Shown one piece after another: positions 1 to 5,394 of a stretch of DNA of 8,814 bases. The stretch comes from a bacterium (GTDB taxonomy: Bacteria > Chloroflexota > Dormibacteria > UBA8260 > Bog-877). Position 1 is the stretch's first letter. Every line of letters begins with the position of its first letter. The translations under genes and the position numbers were made by a program. The stretch lies in NCBI GenBank assembly GCA_021817025.1, contig JAKAWF010000123.1, forward strand, positions 1-8,814, written 5' to 3'. A model generated the notes under the pieces. That model saw nothing but the letters and a program-made list of their open reading frames with translations. It had not been told where the DNA came from and did not search any database.

Positions 1-1
1 G

Positions 2-178
2 GGGATCATCTACCTGGCGATGGGCATCCCAGTGGAGATGTTCCCGGTCCTCTTCGCCATGGGGCGCACCCCGGGCTGGCTGGCGCAGTGGGAGGAGGGG
101 CTGCTGGATCCGGACCAGAAGATCGGCCGCCCCCGGCAGGTCTACGTCGGCTACGGAGAGCGGCACCTGAGGAGCTGA
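2..178 (+). CDS. gltA: Citrate synthase, C-terminal 58 residues (5' end outside window)
   Basis: This open frame runs in from the left edge and stops at TGA 176-178. The translation carries the C-terminal signature of citrate synthase: [16 protein letters not shown] followed by [10 protein letters not shown], which matches the family pattern FA-x-x-R-T-x-GW-x-A-x-W-x-E ... I-x-RP-x-x-Y-x-G. The enzyme condenses oxaloacetate and acetyl-CoA to citrate in the cytosol at the entry of the TCA cycle. The GRTPGW segment belongs to the small domain; the catalytic His and Asp residues lie upstream, outside the window, so activity cannot be judged. The gene is followed by a strong stem-loop and then by a convergent operon, so it is the last gene of its unit. 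A 2-methylcitrate synthase has a similar C-terminus and cannot be excluded from this fragment. Confidence 0.9.
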   Translation, partial: GIIYLAMGIPVEMFPVLFAMGRTPGWLAQWEEGLLDPDQKIGRPRQVYVGYGERHLRS

Positions 179-197
179 GCGTCAGGCTCAGCTCCTG

Positions 198-237
198 CTG
201 GCGGCGGACCAGAGGCACCCTGCTGGTCCGCTGCCAG
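198..237. terminator. 15-bp stem-loop after citrate synthase, probable terminator without U-tract
   Basis: Bases 198-212 pair with 223-237 in a 15-bp stem with a single G-U pair (203 with 232) and a 10-base loop. It begins 20 bases after the citrate synthase stop. No run of T follows on either strand, so this is not a classical intrinsic terminator, but GC-rich hairpins without U-tracts are common 3' boundaries in high-GC Gram-positive bacteria. Because a hairpin forms on both strands, it could serve the convergent operon too. Confidence 0.5.
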
Positions 238-265
238 ACGGGCTCGCTGGCGCGGGGGAACTCCC

Positions 266-311
266 GGAACCGTTGCTTCCCGCATTGGCCAACTTGGGAA
301 GTGACGGTTCC
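266..311. repeat. 16-bp inverted repeat (long stem-loop), possible mobile hairpin or bidirectional terminator
   Basis: Bases 266-281 pair with 296-311 over 16 positions: 8 perfect pairs (GGAACCGT with ACGGTTCC), two wobble pairs, then 6 perfect pairs (CTTCCC with GGGAAG). The 14-base loop itself contains the palindrome TTGGCCAA at 285-292. The structure stands 28 bases after the first hairpin. It is much longer than a terminator needs and resembles dispersed palindromic elements, but no second copy is present in this window. Confidence 0.5.
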
Positions 312-474
312 TTCGATGTTGGGCAGCTTGCTTGGGGGTGGCGGCGAGCGGCGCCGGCGGACGCGGCTACCATCGTGGTCGCCAACCGGGAACCCTGCCG
401 GAGCTCGGGTTTGCCAACATCTCGTCCAGGCGGATTGGCACACGGTGGCACCTGGGCGATGGCCGGCAGCGCGG

Positions 475-1143
475 TCACTTGCGGCGCATGGACACCCGCC
501 ACAGCCGTCGGGGCAGTCCACCCTCTTCGAATGCCTCCACGCCGAGCAGAGTGAAGCCGCGGGCCAACCGCTTGACCAGATCGTGGTCGAAGAAGTGCAC
601 GATGAAGCCCCCGTTCTCGAACAGGCCGTCGCCACGTGCCACGCCCATGCCGTACTGAGGGTCTTCAGTGTGTCGCACGGTGTAGACGCACAGGCCTCCC
701 GGCCGCAACACCCGGTGCACCTCCGCCGCCAGCGCCTCGAGCTCCCGGGTTGTGAGCGCCATGGTGAAGAGCATGTGCGAGTAGCAGGCGTCCACCGAGG
801 CGCCGGGGAGCGGCAGGGGCTGGCGGACATCGTGGACGATGGTGTGGAGGCGCGGTCCCAGCTCCGGGCCCGCGCTACTGGCCATCTTCGCCAGCGCCTC
901 GGAAGCGTAGTCGAGGGCCTCCACCTCGAACCCGGCGCGTAGGAGAGCAAGGGTGTCGCGGCCCTGGCCGGCACCCAGTTCGACGACCCTGGTGCAGCCC
1001 TCGTCAAGGAACGCCTCGATGGCGGCCCGCCCCGCCTCGCTGGGCCCAGTCCCATACATCGCGGCCTGGGCGGCGAAGGCGTCCGCCCAGTGCTCGCGCT
1101 GAGCGTCGAGGATGGCCCGAGGCGCCGACGACCGGCTGCTCAT
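475..1143 (-). CDS. Class I SAM-dependent methyltransferase, last gene of the ArsR operon
   Basis: The 222-residue protein has a Rossmann-like methyltransferase fold. Motif I is VELGAGQGRD (about residues 54-63), the acidic end of strand 2 is ALDYAS (76-81), the post-motif is HDVRQPLPLP (104-113), motif IV is VDACYSHMLF (117-126), and RVLRPGG (144-150) follows. This places it in the Methyltransf_11/25 type of SAM-dependent enzymes, close in appearance to TehB-like small-molecule methyltransferases; the substrate is unknown. The start is ATG 1143 because it overlaps the stop of the upstream SHOCT gene as ATGA, which implies translational coupling; the frame stays open further upstream but only as a shadow of other genes. 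No signal peptide or membrane segment is seen, so it should be cytosolic. The link to an ArsR regulator and a redoxin-like protein suggests a metal, metalloid or sulfur compound as substrate, which is inference only. Confidence 0.85.
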   Translation of the reverse strand: MSSRSSAPRAILDAQREHWADAFAAQAAMYGTGPSEAGRAAIEAFLDEGCTRVVELGAGQGRDTLALLRAGFEVEALDYASEALAKMASSAGPELGPRLHTIVHDVRQPLPLPGASVDACYSHMLFTMALTTRELEALAAEVHRVLRPGGLCVYTVRHTEDPQYGMGVARGDGLFENGGFIVHFFDHDLVKRLARGFTLLGVEAFEEGGLPRRLWRVSMRRK

Positions 1144-1445
1144 GGGAGTGGCCGGTCCTGACTCGGGTCGGTGCGTAGCAGGGCCTCCACGCGGCGCTCG
1201 AACTCTTCGTGGCTGATCACGCCAGTGGCGTAGCGCTCCCGCAGCACCGCCAGCGGATCCGGTCCTGAGATCCGTCTCGTCTCGTCCGGCACCCCGCCGC
1301 CGACCCGGGGCATCCAGCCCATGGGCCCGCCGGAGGGATGCCCACCCCCGCGCATGGTGCGCATCATGACGACCATGCCGATCAGCATCATGACCGGCAT
1401 GATCAGCAGCAGCGGCCAGAATCCTCCCCACCCGATCCCCATCAT
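1140..1445 (-). CDS. Small membrane protein with C-terminal SHOCT domain
   Basis: The protein has about 101 residues. A Met-rich transmembrane helix (roughly residues 9-29, WPLLLIMPVMMLIGMVVMM) is followed by a Gly/Pro-rich linker (33-60) and a SHOCT domain near the end: DPLAVLRERYATGVISHEEF, continuing to EAL at about residue 90. SHOCT is a short alpha-helical domain at protein termini, thought to mediate oligomerisation. The start is probably ATG 1445, which overlaps the stop of the preceding gene as TGATG; an in-frame GTG at 1448 is an alternative. A good ribosome binding site, GGGAGGAG, lies just upstream. Its stop overlaps the methyltransferase ATG. One membrane helix plus a cytosolic SHOCT tail suggests a membrane anchor or sensor subunit, but no enzymatic function is visible. 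Confidence 0.85.
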   Translation of the reverse strand: MMGIGWGGFWPLLLIMPVMMLIGMVVMMRTMRGGGHPSGGPMGWMPRVGGGVPDETRRISGPDPLAVLRERYATGVISHEEFERRVEALLRTDPSQDRPLP

Positions 1446-1732
1446 CACGACTGCTCCTCCCTGATTTGTGGACGGCGGACATGACCGCGCGGCGGCACTG
1501 GAGCCCCGTCGAGATGCCGGGCCATCCCAGTCGCGTCGGCCCCTGCCGCCGGTGACCAGTCCGGGCGGACTGGAATCGGCAGCGAGCGGCAGCCGAGCGC
1601 CACCACCGCCTCGAACGCCCCCGGTTGGGTCGTGACGTCATGGACCGCCACCGCGACACCGCCCGCGCCCAGGAGACGAGCCCGAGCCCAACGCGCCGCG
1701 CCGGCGGACTGGCGGCACGACCGGGCCGGCAT
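1445..1732 (-). CDS. Small thioredoxin/glutaredoxin-like protein, atypical active site (tentative)
   Basis: This 95-residue frame fits exactly between arsR and the SHOCT gene, sharing TGATG junctions at both ends, and its codons end strongly in G or C, so it is very likely translated. The central part (GGVAVAVHDVTTQPGAFEAV, then ALGCRSLPI) resembles the middle of glutaredoxins: a strand ending in xDVxxxP, a helix, and a cis-proline loop of the form G-x-R-S-x-P. What should be the CxxC active site is at best CRQS near residue 6, and the distance from it to the DV strand is a few residues longer than normal. The segment after the cis-Pro has no clear family match. It may be a monothiol or catalytically dead redoxin-fold protein. 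An in-frame GTG at 1735 is an alternative start. The family assignment is an inference from pattern only. Confidence 0.5.
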   Translation of the reverse strand: MPARSCRQSAGAARWARARLLGAGGVAVAVHDVTTQPGAFEAVVALGCRSLPIPVRPDWSPAAGADATGMARHLDGAPVPPRGHVRRPQIREEQS

Positions 1733-2061
1733 CACCGCTTCACCAGGTCGTTGGCGAGCACCCGGGCCGCGCCGATCACAGGATGCAACGCGTCGCTCGC
1801 CGTGCAGTAGTACACCGACTGCCCCCTGCGCTCGGCCCGCACCAACCCGCGGTCCCGCAGGATCCGCAGATGGTGCGAGACCGTCGGCTGAGAGAGTTCG
1901 GTGGCTCCAACGATGGCGCTCACGGGGACACAGACACTCTCGAGCGCGCTCAGGATCCGCAGACGCGTCGGGTCGCCCAGGGTCTGGAGGAGTTCGGCCA
2001 GGACATAGGCGTCGGCGAGCCCCATCGTGGAATCTGCTCTGATCTCGGTTGCCGCGATCAC
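1732..2061 (-). CDS. ArsR/SmtB-family winged-helix repressor
   Basis: The core is a typical ArsR fold: LGDPTRLRILSALES opens the DNA-binding domain, the recognition helix is ELSQPTVSHHLRILRDRGLV, and the beta-wing reads AERRGQSVYYC. These repressors sit on operators in the absence of inducer and leave DNA when a metal, thiol or small molecule binds. The usual ELCVCDL metal motif is replaced by ESVCVPVSAI, with one Cys, so classical As/Cd sensing through that helix is doubtful. I chose GTG 2061 (109 residues) because GGAG at 2067-2070 sits 5 bases upstream and the promoter at 2083-2112 would give a leader of about 15 bases; ATG 2025 (97 residues) is a serious alternative. A longer TTG start at 2112 lies inside the promoter and is rejected. 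It heads the leftward four-gene operon and probably regulates itself. Confidence 0.88.
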   Translation of the reverse strand: MIAATEIRADSTMGLADAYVLAELLQTLGDPTRLRILSALESVCVPVSAIVGATELSQPTVSHHLRILRDRGLVRAERRGQSVYYCTASDALHPVIGAARVLANDLVKR

Positions 2062-2079
2062 TTCGGCTCCATTACGGCG

Positions 2080-2097
2080 ACAAGTATACCTACTTGT
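2080..2097. promoter_or_regulatory. Probable ArsR operator palindrome over the -10 box
   Basis: ACAAGTA and TACTTGT form a perfect 7-bp inverted repeat with a 4-bp spacer. It covers the -10 box of the arsR promoter, so a bound dimer would block transcription. Position, symmetry and size suit an ArsR/SmtB dimer site, which supports autoregulation; binding is inferred. Confidence 0.6.
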
Positions 2098-2112
2098 GCA
2101 TATATCAATCAA
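2083..2112 (-). promoter_or_regulatory. Promoter of the arsR operon
   Basis: On the minus strand, TTGATT (2112-2107) and TATACT (2088-2083) are separated by 18 bases, a near-consensus sigma-70-type promoter in an AT-rich patch. Transcription should start near 2076, about 15 bases before the chosen arsR start. Confidence 0.65.
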
Positions 2113-2127
2113 TCCATCTTACATCCG

Positions 2128-2165
2128 GTCGAAGCTGCGCAGTCCCCGCCTCCAAGCGCTTCGAC
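2128..2165. repeat. 8-bp inverted repeat in the divergent control region
   Basis: GTCGAAGC (2128-2135) and GCTTCGAC (2158-2165) are perfect complements separated by 22 bases. They lie between the two divergent promoters. They could be a second operator pair or a weak hairpin; nothing further supports either. Confidence 0.3.
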
Positions 2166-2240
2166 AGGGCCCCTTGGTGAGATTCCTGCGTGGGGCAGCG
2201 ATCACCCTGGGTGGGATTTCGGCGGAGGAAGCACACAGGG

Positions 2241-2269
2241 TTGACTTACATATGTAAAACGCTTATGCT
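2241..2269 (+). promoter_or_regulatory. Promoter of the padR operon, apparently leaderless
   Basis: TTGACT (2241-2246) and TATGCT (2264-2269) are spaced 17 bases apart, a near-perfect sigma-70-type promoter. The predicted transcription start falls on or within a base or two of ATG 2276, so the mRNA would be leaderless if that ATG is used, as is common in high-GC Gram-positive and related bacteria. Confidence 0.7.
2246..2257. promoter_or_regulatory. Perfect 12-bp palindrome in the promoter spacer, probable PadR operator
   Basis: TTACATATGTAA is a perfect palindrome lying between the -35 and -10 boxes of the padR promoter. PadR-family sites commonly contain ACAT and ATGT half-sites, and here they abut. 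A repressor bound here would exclude RNA polymerase, so autoregulation by the downstream PadR is likely. Binding is inferred. Confidence 0.6.
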
Positions 2270-2275
2270 CGAGTC

Positions 2276-2674
2276 ATGGTAGGTCCGAGACGACAGTCCC
2301 GTTGCTGGTGCCGGGTTGGTTCGGGCAGCTTCGAGGTCCAGGCGAGGGTGGAGAGGTTCGTGGAACCGGCGCTTCTGCTGCTGCTCCAGAAGGGCCCGGG
2401 TCACGGCTACCAGCTGGCCGAGGATCTGGCTGGGATCGTGGGCGAGACCCGCGTGGACCTGGGCAACCTGTACCGCCTGCTGCGATCCCTGGAGAGTGAG
2501 GGCCTGGTCCAGTCCAGTTGGCGTCCCGACCTGCCTGGTCCGCTCAAGCGGACCTACGAAATCACCAACGAGGGCGCGAGTCTGCTGGAAGCCTGGGTGG
2601 GGTCGCTGCGGCTCAGCCAGGCACGGGTCGCGACCTTTATCAATCGCTACGACGAGTCAAGGAGGACTGCGTGA
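2276..2674 (+). CDS. PadR-family winged-helix transcriptional regulator
   Basis: The 132-residue protein shows the PadR fold: an N-terminal helix PALLLLLQKGPGHGYQLAED (about residues 31-50), the recognition region LYRLLRSLESEGLV (65-78), and a wing ending in RTYEITNEGASLLEAW (92-107), followed by a short C-terminal helix. PadR proteins are dimeric repressors released by phenolics, drugs or other ligands; the ligand here is not evident. ATG 2276 lies where transcription should begin, giving a leaderless message and a 24-residue N-terminal extension with a CWC motif. A GTG at 2348 would remove that extension and leave a normal-length PadR, so the start is uncertain. It overlaps the next gene (stop 2672-2674, next ATG 2674), making the two translationally coupled. 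Confidence 0.85.
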   Translation: MVGPRRQSRCWCRVGSGSFEVQARVERFVEPALLLLLQKGPGHGYQLAEDLAGIVGETRVDLGNLYRLLRSLESEGLVQSSWRPDLPGPLKRTYEITNEGASLLEAWVGSLRLSQARVATFINRYDESRRTA

Positions 2675-2880
2675 TGCGAGGTCAACAAGGCGGCATGGGC
2701 GGCGGTCAGGGTTGCGGTTGCCATTGCAGTTGCGGTGGCGGATCCCACTGGGAGGGTCGCGGTCGTCATCAGGAGGCGGTCTCCGAGAAGGGCTCGCTGG
2801 AGGAGCGCCAGCGCGATCTCGAGCAGGAGCTGGCGGATGTGCTGGACCGGCTCAACCAGGTCCGGAGCAGCGCCAGCTGA
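2674..2880 (+). CDS. Small Cys/Gly-rich, coiled-coil protein of DUF5320 type
   Basis: This 68-residue protein has two parts. The N-terminal third is Gly-rich with a compact Cys/His cluster, GCGCHCSCGG (about residues 13-22), likely to bind a metal ion or iron-sulfur cluster. The C-terminal half, SLEERQRDLEQELADVLDRL, is a charged heptad-type coiled coil. This arrangement (Gly-rich head, then a LE-x-x-x-x-x-LE-x-x-L-x-x-x-x-x-R-L helix) matches DUF5320 proteins as I know them, a family of unknown function. The start is ATG 2674, overlapping the padR stop, with GGAGG at 2661-2665 spaced 8 bases; GTG 2671 is in frame just upstream. It ends at TGA 2878-2880, overlapping the apparent start of the next gene. 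The metal role is inferred from the Cys cluster. Confidence 0.75.
   Translation: MRGQQGGMGGGQGCGCHCSCGGGSHWEGRGRHQEAVSEKGSLEERQRDLEQELADVLDRLNQVRSSAS
2864..2867 (+). promoter_or_regulatory. Ribosome binding site supporting a CTG start for the next gene
   Basis: GGAG lies 9 bases before CTG 2877. No ATG, GTG or TTG occurs in frame between the family's expected N-terminus and this point, so this site and the CTGA overlap are the main evidence for the start of the methyltransferase. Confidence 0.5.
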
Positions 2881-3542
2881 ACGCCAAGGCCGATCCGCCC
2901 GGGGCCATCTTCGAGGCCCTGGCGGATCGGTACGACGCTTGGTACGACGGACCGGTCGGCCGCCGGTTGTTCCAGATGGAGCTGGATTGCCTGACTCCCC
3001 TCTTGGCGGGGGCCCTGCATCCCTGGCTGGAGGTTGGAGTCGGCTCGGGCAGGTTCGCCCAGGCCCTGGGGGTCGATGTGGGCGTCGATCCCGCTCTGGT
3101 GCCGTTGCAGATTGCCAGGGACCGTGGCATCCAAGGGATCCGCGCCAGCGGCGAGCAGATGCCGTTCTCATCCGGCCACTTCGGAGCGGCCCTGATTGTG
3201 GTCACGCTCTGCTTCACGGCCACTCCGGGTCTCCTCCTGGCCGAGACCCGGAGAGTCCTCGCTGGCGATGGCGTCCTGGTCATCGGCACGATACCTCGGG
3301 ACAGCGCCTGGGGCAGCTGGTACCAGGCCAAGGGCGAAGCGGGCAATCCCTTCTACCGCCAGGCCCGCTTCCTAACCGTGGCACAGCTCCTCGAGCTGCT
3401 GGAAGAGGTCGGATTCGAGCTCACCGCCGCCAGATCCAACCTCACCCAGCCGCCGGGCGACACTCTTCAACCTGAGGCTGCCCAGGATGGAATCATTGCC
3501 GGGGCGGGATTCCTTGCCCTGCAGACCCGGCCGCGCGGCTGA
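2877..3542 (+). CDS. Class I SAM-dependent methyltransferase, probable CTG start
   Basis: The protein has about 221 residues. The N-terminal IFEALADRYDAWYDGPVGRR (11-30) is the usual lead-in of this UbiE/Methyltransf_11-like group, motif I is LEVGVGSGRF (51-60), the acidic residue of strand 2 is in GVDP (69-72), and GEQMPFSSGHFGA (92-104) and RRVLAGDGVLVIG (125-137) follow. It is a cytosolic methyltransferase with unknown substrate. The lead-in must belong to the protein, yet the first in-frame ATG is at 2973 within it, and the only usable start upstream is CTG 2877. That codon overlaps the previous stop as CTGA and has GGAG 9 bases upstream. A -1 ribosomal frameshift from the DUF5320 gene, yielding a fusion, is the alternative. 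It closes the PadR operon; no clear terminator follows. Confidence 0.82.
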   Translation: MNAKADPPGAIFEALADRYDAWYDGPVGRRLFQMELDCLTPLLAGALHPWLEVGVGSGRFAQALGVDVGVDPALVPLQIARDRGIQGIRASGEQMPFSSGHFGAALIVVTLCFTATPGLLLAETRRVLAGDGVLVIGTIPRDSAWGSWYQAKGEAGNPFYRQARFLTVAQLLELLEEVGFELTAARSNLTQPPGDTLQPEAAQDGIIAGAGFLALQTRPRG

Positions 3543-4170
3543 TCCCGGGTGGGTTGACGATCCGCAGTAGGTGCCGCCCGAAGAAGGGGCCACCGCCGTG
3601 GCGGATGTGCTCAGGCACGCGCCAACGGTTACCGGGCTGCCCTGGTTCCCGGCCGATGCCCGTCGGCTGGACGAGGTCGGCAGGAGAGCGCATCCGCCTC
3701 TCGTGACGGCCCAGATGAGGCGCGCGAGCCGGTCAGCATCGCTACTTCGTTGGTGGCCCGATTGCTTGCGGGCTATCCCGGCGAGAGTCGTCGCCGCGCT
3801 GGCGCGCCCAGGTTCAGGGCCCGGCGCCGGTGAGGTCGGCAGGCGGAGATCCACGTGCGGAGCGGCCCCAATGAGGGGATGGCTCCGAGTGCCCCGCGCC
3901 TCTCATCTATCAATCGCTCGGCCACCTCCCGGCTTCGTCATAGCCCCATATGAGCGGCACCCATTCCAGGCGATGGGCAGCGGCCTGGTGTCGCCACCAC
4001 ACAGCGGCGCGGGTGGTCGACCTGAGAGGACCCTGCTGGCGGCAAGCTGGGTGACCCAATTCAGCCTGCACCAGTGGCAGGCGTGGCCAGGCCCAGCTTG
4101 GGAGCCAGCCGACCGGGATCGGAGCACGAATTCGTCCCCACCAGCCCACTGCCGAGTCCTCTCAGGGAGG
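3543..4170. other. About 630 bases without a supported gene
   Basis: Several frames stay open on both strands, as expected at this GC content, but none has a ribosome binding site together with recognisable domains. The best-looking stretch is on the minus strand at 3493-3693, where codons such as ATCCGCCACGGCGGTGGC look gene-like and give HIRHGGGPFFGRHLLRI; I do not recognise it and it overlaps the methyltransferase end. The interval may hold a decayed gene. Confidence 0.4.
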
Positions 4171-4200
4171 GGTCGGCCCCGCAGCGCCGCGGGGCCGACC
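4171..4200. terminator. Perfect 12-bp GC hairpin, probable terminator of the DUF2180 gene
   Basis: Bases 4171-4182 (GGTCGGCCCCGC) pair perfectly with 4189-4200 around a 6-base loop. On the minus strand it begins 16 bases after the DUF2180 stop. No U-tract follows. The position right after a stop codon and the stability make a transcript end likely. Confidence 0.6.
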
Positions 4201-4215
4201 AGCCACTGAAGCCGA

Positions 4216-4416
4216 CTATTCTTCGACTGGCCACTCCGCGTGGCACCTCGGGCAAAGGTACACCAAGTGTGACCTTCCTGCTCCCGCCATGCCCAGCGGC
4301 GCCTCTGTTACGCGACGTTGTTCCGCGTGTGCGAGGCACACCCCCGCACCGCAGTCGTGGCAGACTGCCACAGCGTCTTTGTCGATGCCGGACTTGGCAT
4401 CATCCATACACTTCAT
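4216..4416 (-). CDS. DUF2180-type small zinc-ribbon protein
   Basis: The 66-residue protein begins MKCMDDA and continues with DAVAVCHDCGAGVCLAH, a pattern of the DUF2180 family (MKC-x-x-C ... AVxxCxxCGxGxCxxH), and ends with a second knuckle, YLCPRCHAEW. Cys 3, 19, 22, 27, 55, 58 and His 30 are available to bind zinc. The usual second Cys of the opening MKCxxC is Asp here, so the first site may be altered. The start is ATG 4416: GAGGTGA, a near-perfect ribosome binding site, lies 6 bases before it, although two in-frame GTG codons (4419, 4422) are possible. The gene stands alone, with a GC hairpin after its stop. The function of DUF2180 proteins is unknown. Confidence 0.8.
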   Translation of the reverse strand: MKCMDDAKSGIDKDAVAVCHDCGAGVCLAHAEQRRVTEAPLGMAGAGRSHLVYLCPRCHAEWPVEE

Positions 4417-4430
4417 CACCACTCACCTCA

Positions 4431-4819
4431 ACTGGTTGATCCAGGCCTTGCACGCTCCCAGCGCGCCCAACGGCCCCTTCCACCGGCGACCTGGGCACAT
4501 GGTCTCTGTCGCGTTGCCTACGGGGGATGCACGGCTCGGTTACGCCCCGCAAGCGGGTTGACTTGGCTTCCCTCGTTCGCGAGCAATTCCATCTGGGCGA
4601 GCAAGGTAGTCTTGGTCGCGACGAGAATGGCAGCAACCGGTCTCGAGCGCCCAATTGCGTCGGAACTCCAGTCATGTCGGCCCAGCGAAGGGAGTGTGGT
4701 CTTGGCCAGTTGACTCTGGTAGCGGCCGCAGCCGCTGACAGGTGCGCCGCTTGCAATCGTCGTGAAAGGCATGTCGACGGACCCGGTGCAGGGGAAGGAC
4801 CCCGATCCGCTCAGCTGAG
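4431..4819. other. Interval with no recognisable gene
   Basis: Between the DUF2180 gene and the MFS fragment, open frames on both strands lack ribosome binding sites and familiar motifs. A minus-strand frame continues through here from the MFS region but in a different phase and with no membrane segments. It may be degraded 3' sequence of the transporter; I cannot show this. Confidence 0.4.
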
Positions 4820-5206
4820 TCACACCGCGCACCTCCGTCCGCAAGTCCCTTCCGAGTGCTGCTCCCACGCGGCAGGTTGTCGGCGATAGCGAGGATCCGT
4901 CTCCCTGAGGACTCCCACCCCCACCACCAAGATTCCGGTGGAGATCAGTGGACGCCGACTGATCCTGTCGGCACGCGCTCCAGTGGCAACCTGGCCCAAG
5001 CTCCAAACCCAGGCATGCACACCGACGACAAGTCCCACTTGAAACAGCGAGCGGCCCCGCGGCAGGAAGTAGAGCGGAAAGAAGCCGATCACCAGACTGT
5101 CCGCAAACTTGTGGAGGAAGCCACCAGTACGGATGGCGAGCATGGTCTGATGGCGGTGCGGTAGGGGGGCCCAGAGGGACTTCACCATGGCGCGCGGGCA
5201 GGTCAT
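4820..5206 (-). pseudogene. Fragment of an MFS transporter
   Basis: About 93 residues (coding 4907-5185) are clearly from a major facilitator: GGFLHKFADSLVIGFFPLYF is a first membrane helix with an intruding charged/polar pair, LFQVGLVVGVHAWVWSLGQV is the second, and GARADRISRRPLI is motif A (G-x-x-x-D-R-x-x-R-R) of the cytoplasmic loop, followed by the start of a third helix, GILVVGVGVL. After that the reading frame becomes polar, without membrane character, up to the stop at 4820. A complete MFS protein has about 400 residues and 12 helices, so most is missing. This helix pair resembles the opening of the second half of such transporters, so the N-terminal half is probably gone as well. No ribosome binding site is seen. 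It lies just downstream of the ArsR-rhodanese gene on the same strand, perhaps once an operon partner. Confidence 0.65.
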
Positions 5207-5394
5207 GGACGGGCACCATCAGCCTGCCGGGGGTGTCGCTGGCGTGCCCCTAAGGAGTAGACGGCTGGACTTGCCAAACTCCTCAGCGACGAATGAGAGA
5301 ACTTCCACCGCCAGGCTCCCAGGCTGGGGGCGCCGTGGCGCTCGCCCAGGTACGGCATGCCCACTGCTGTGAAGGGGGCCGACGCGGACATCGC

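Larger units (their letters stand above)
179..474. other. Gene-free interval between convergent genes, with two long stem-loops
   Basis: Citrate synthase ends at 178 and the methyltransferase operon, read from the other strand, ends at 475. No reading frame here has a ribosome binding site or recognisable protein features. The interval holds two extended inverted repeats, at 198-237 and 266-311, listed separately. I see no tRNA cloverleaf and no transposase. Confidence 0.6.

Noticed and set aside
88..942. Long plus-strand open frame (284 codons)
   Set aside because: It runs antisense over the methyltransferase at 475-1143, whose motifs and operon junctions are clear, and its translation has no motif.
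1143..1659. N-terminal extension of the methyltransferase up to 1659
   Set aside because: It overlaps the SHOCT and redoxin-like genes in another frame; ATG 1143 in the ATGA junction is the natural start.
2062..2112. Longer ArsR start at TTG 2112
   Set aside because: It would place the start inside the -35 box of the operon's own promoter.
3700..3854. Possible IS110-like transposase remnant (DADRLARLIWAV on the minus strand)
   Set aside because: The resemblance is a few residues only; no inverted repeats, DEDD residues or second fragment could be found.
3571..4209. 212-codon plus-strand open frame
   Set aside because: Low-complexity Pro/Arg/Ser translation with no domain and no ribosome binding site, typical of chance frames at high GC.
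4518..5219. 233-codon minus-strand open frame
   Set aside because: It is out of frame with the clear MFS segment and has no membrane helices or other motifs.
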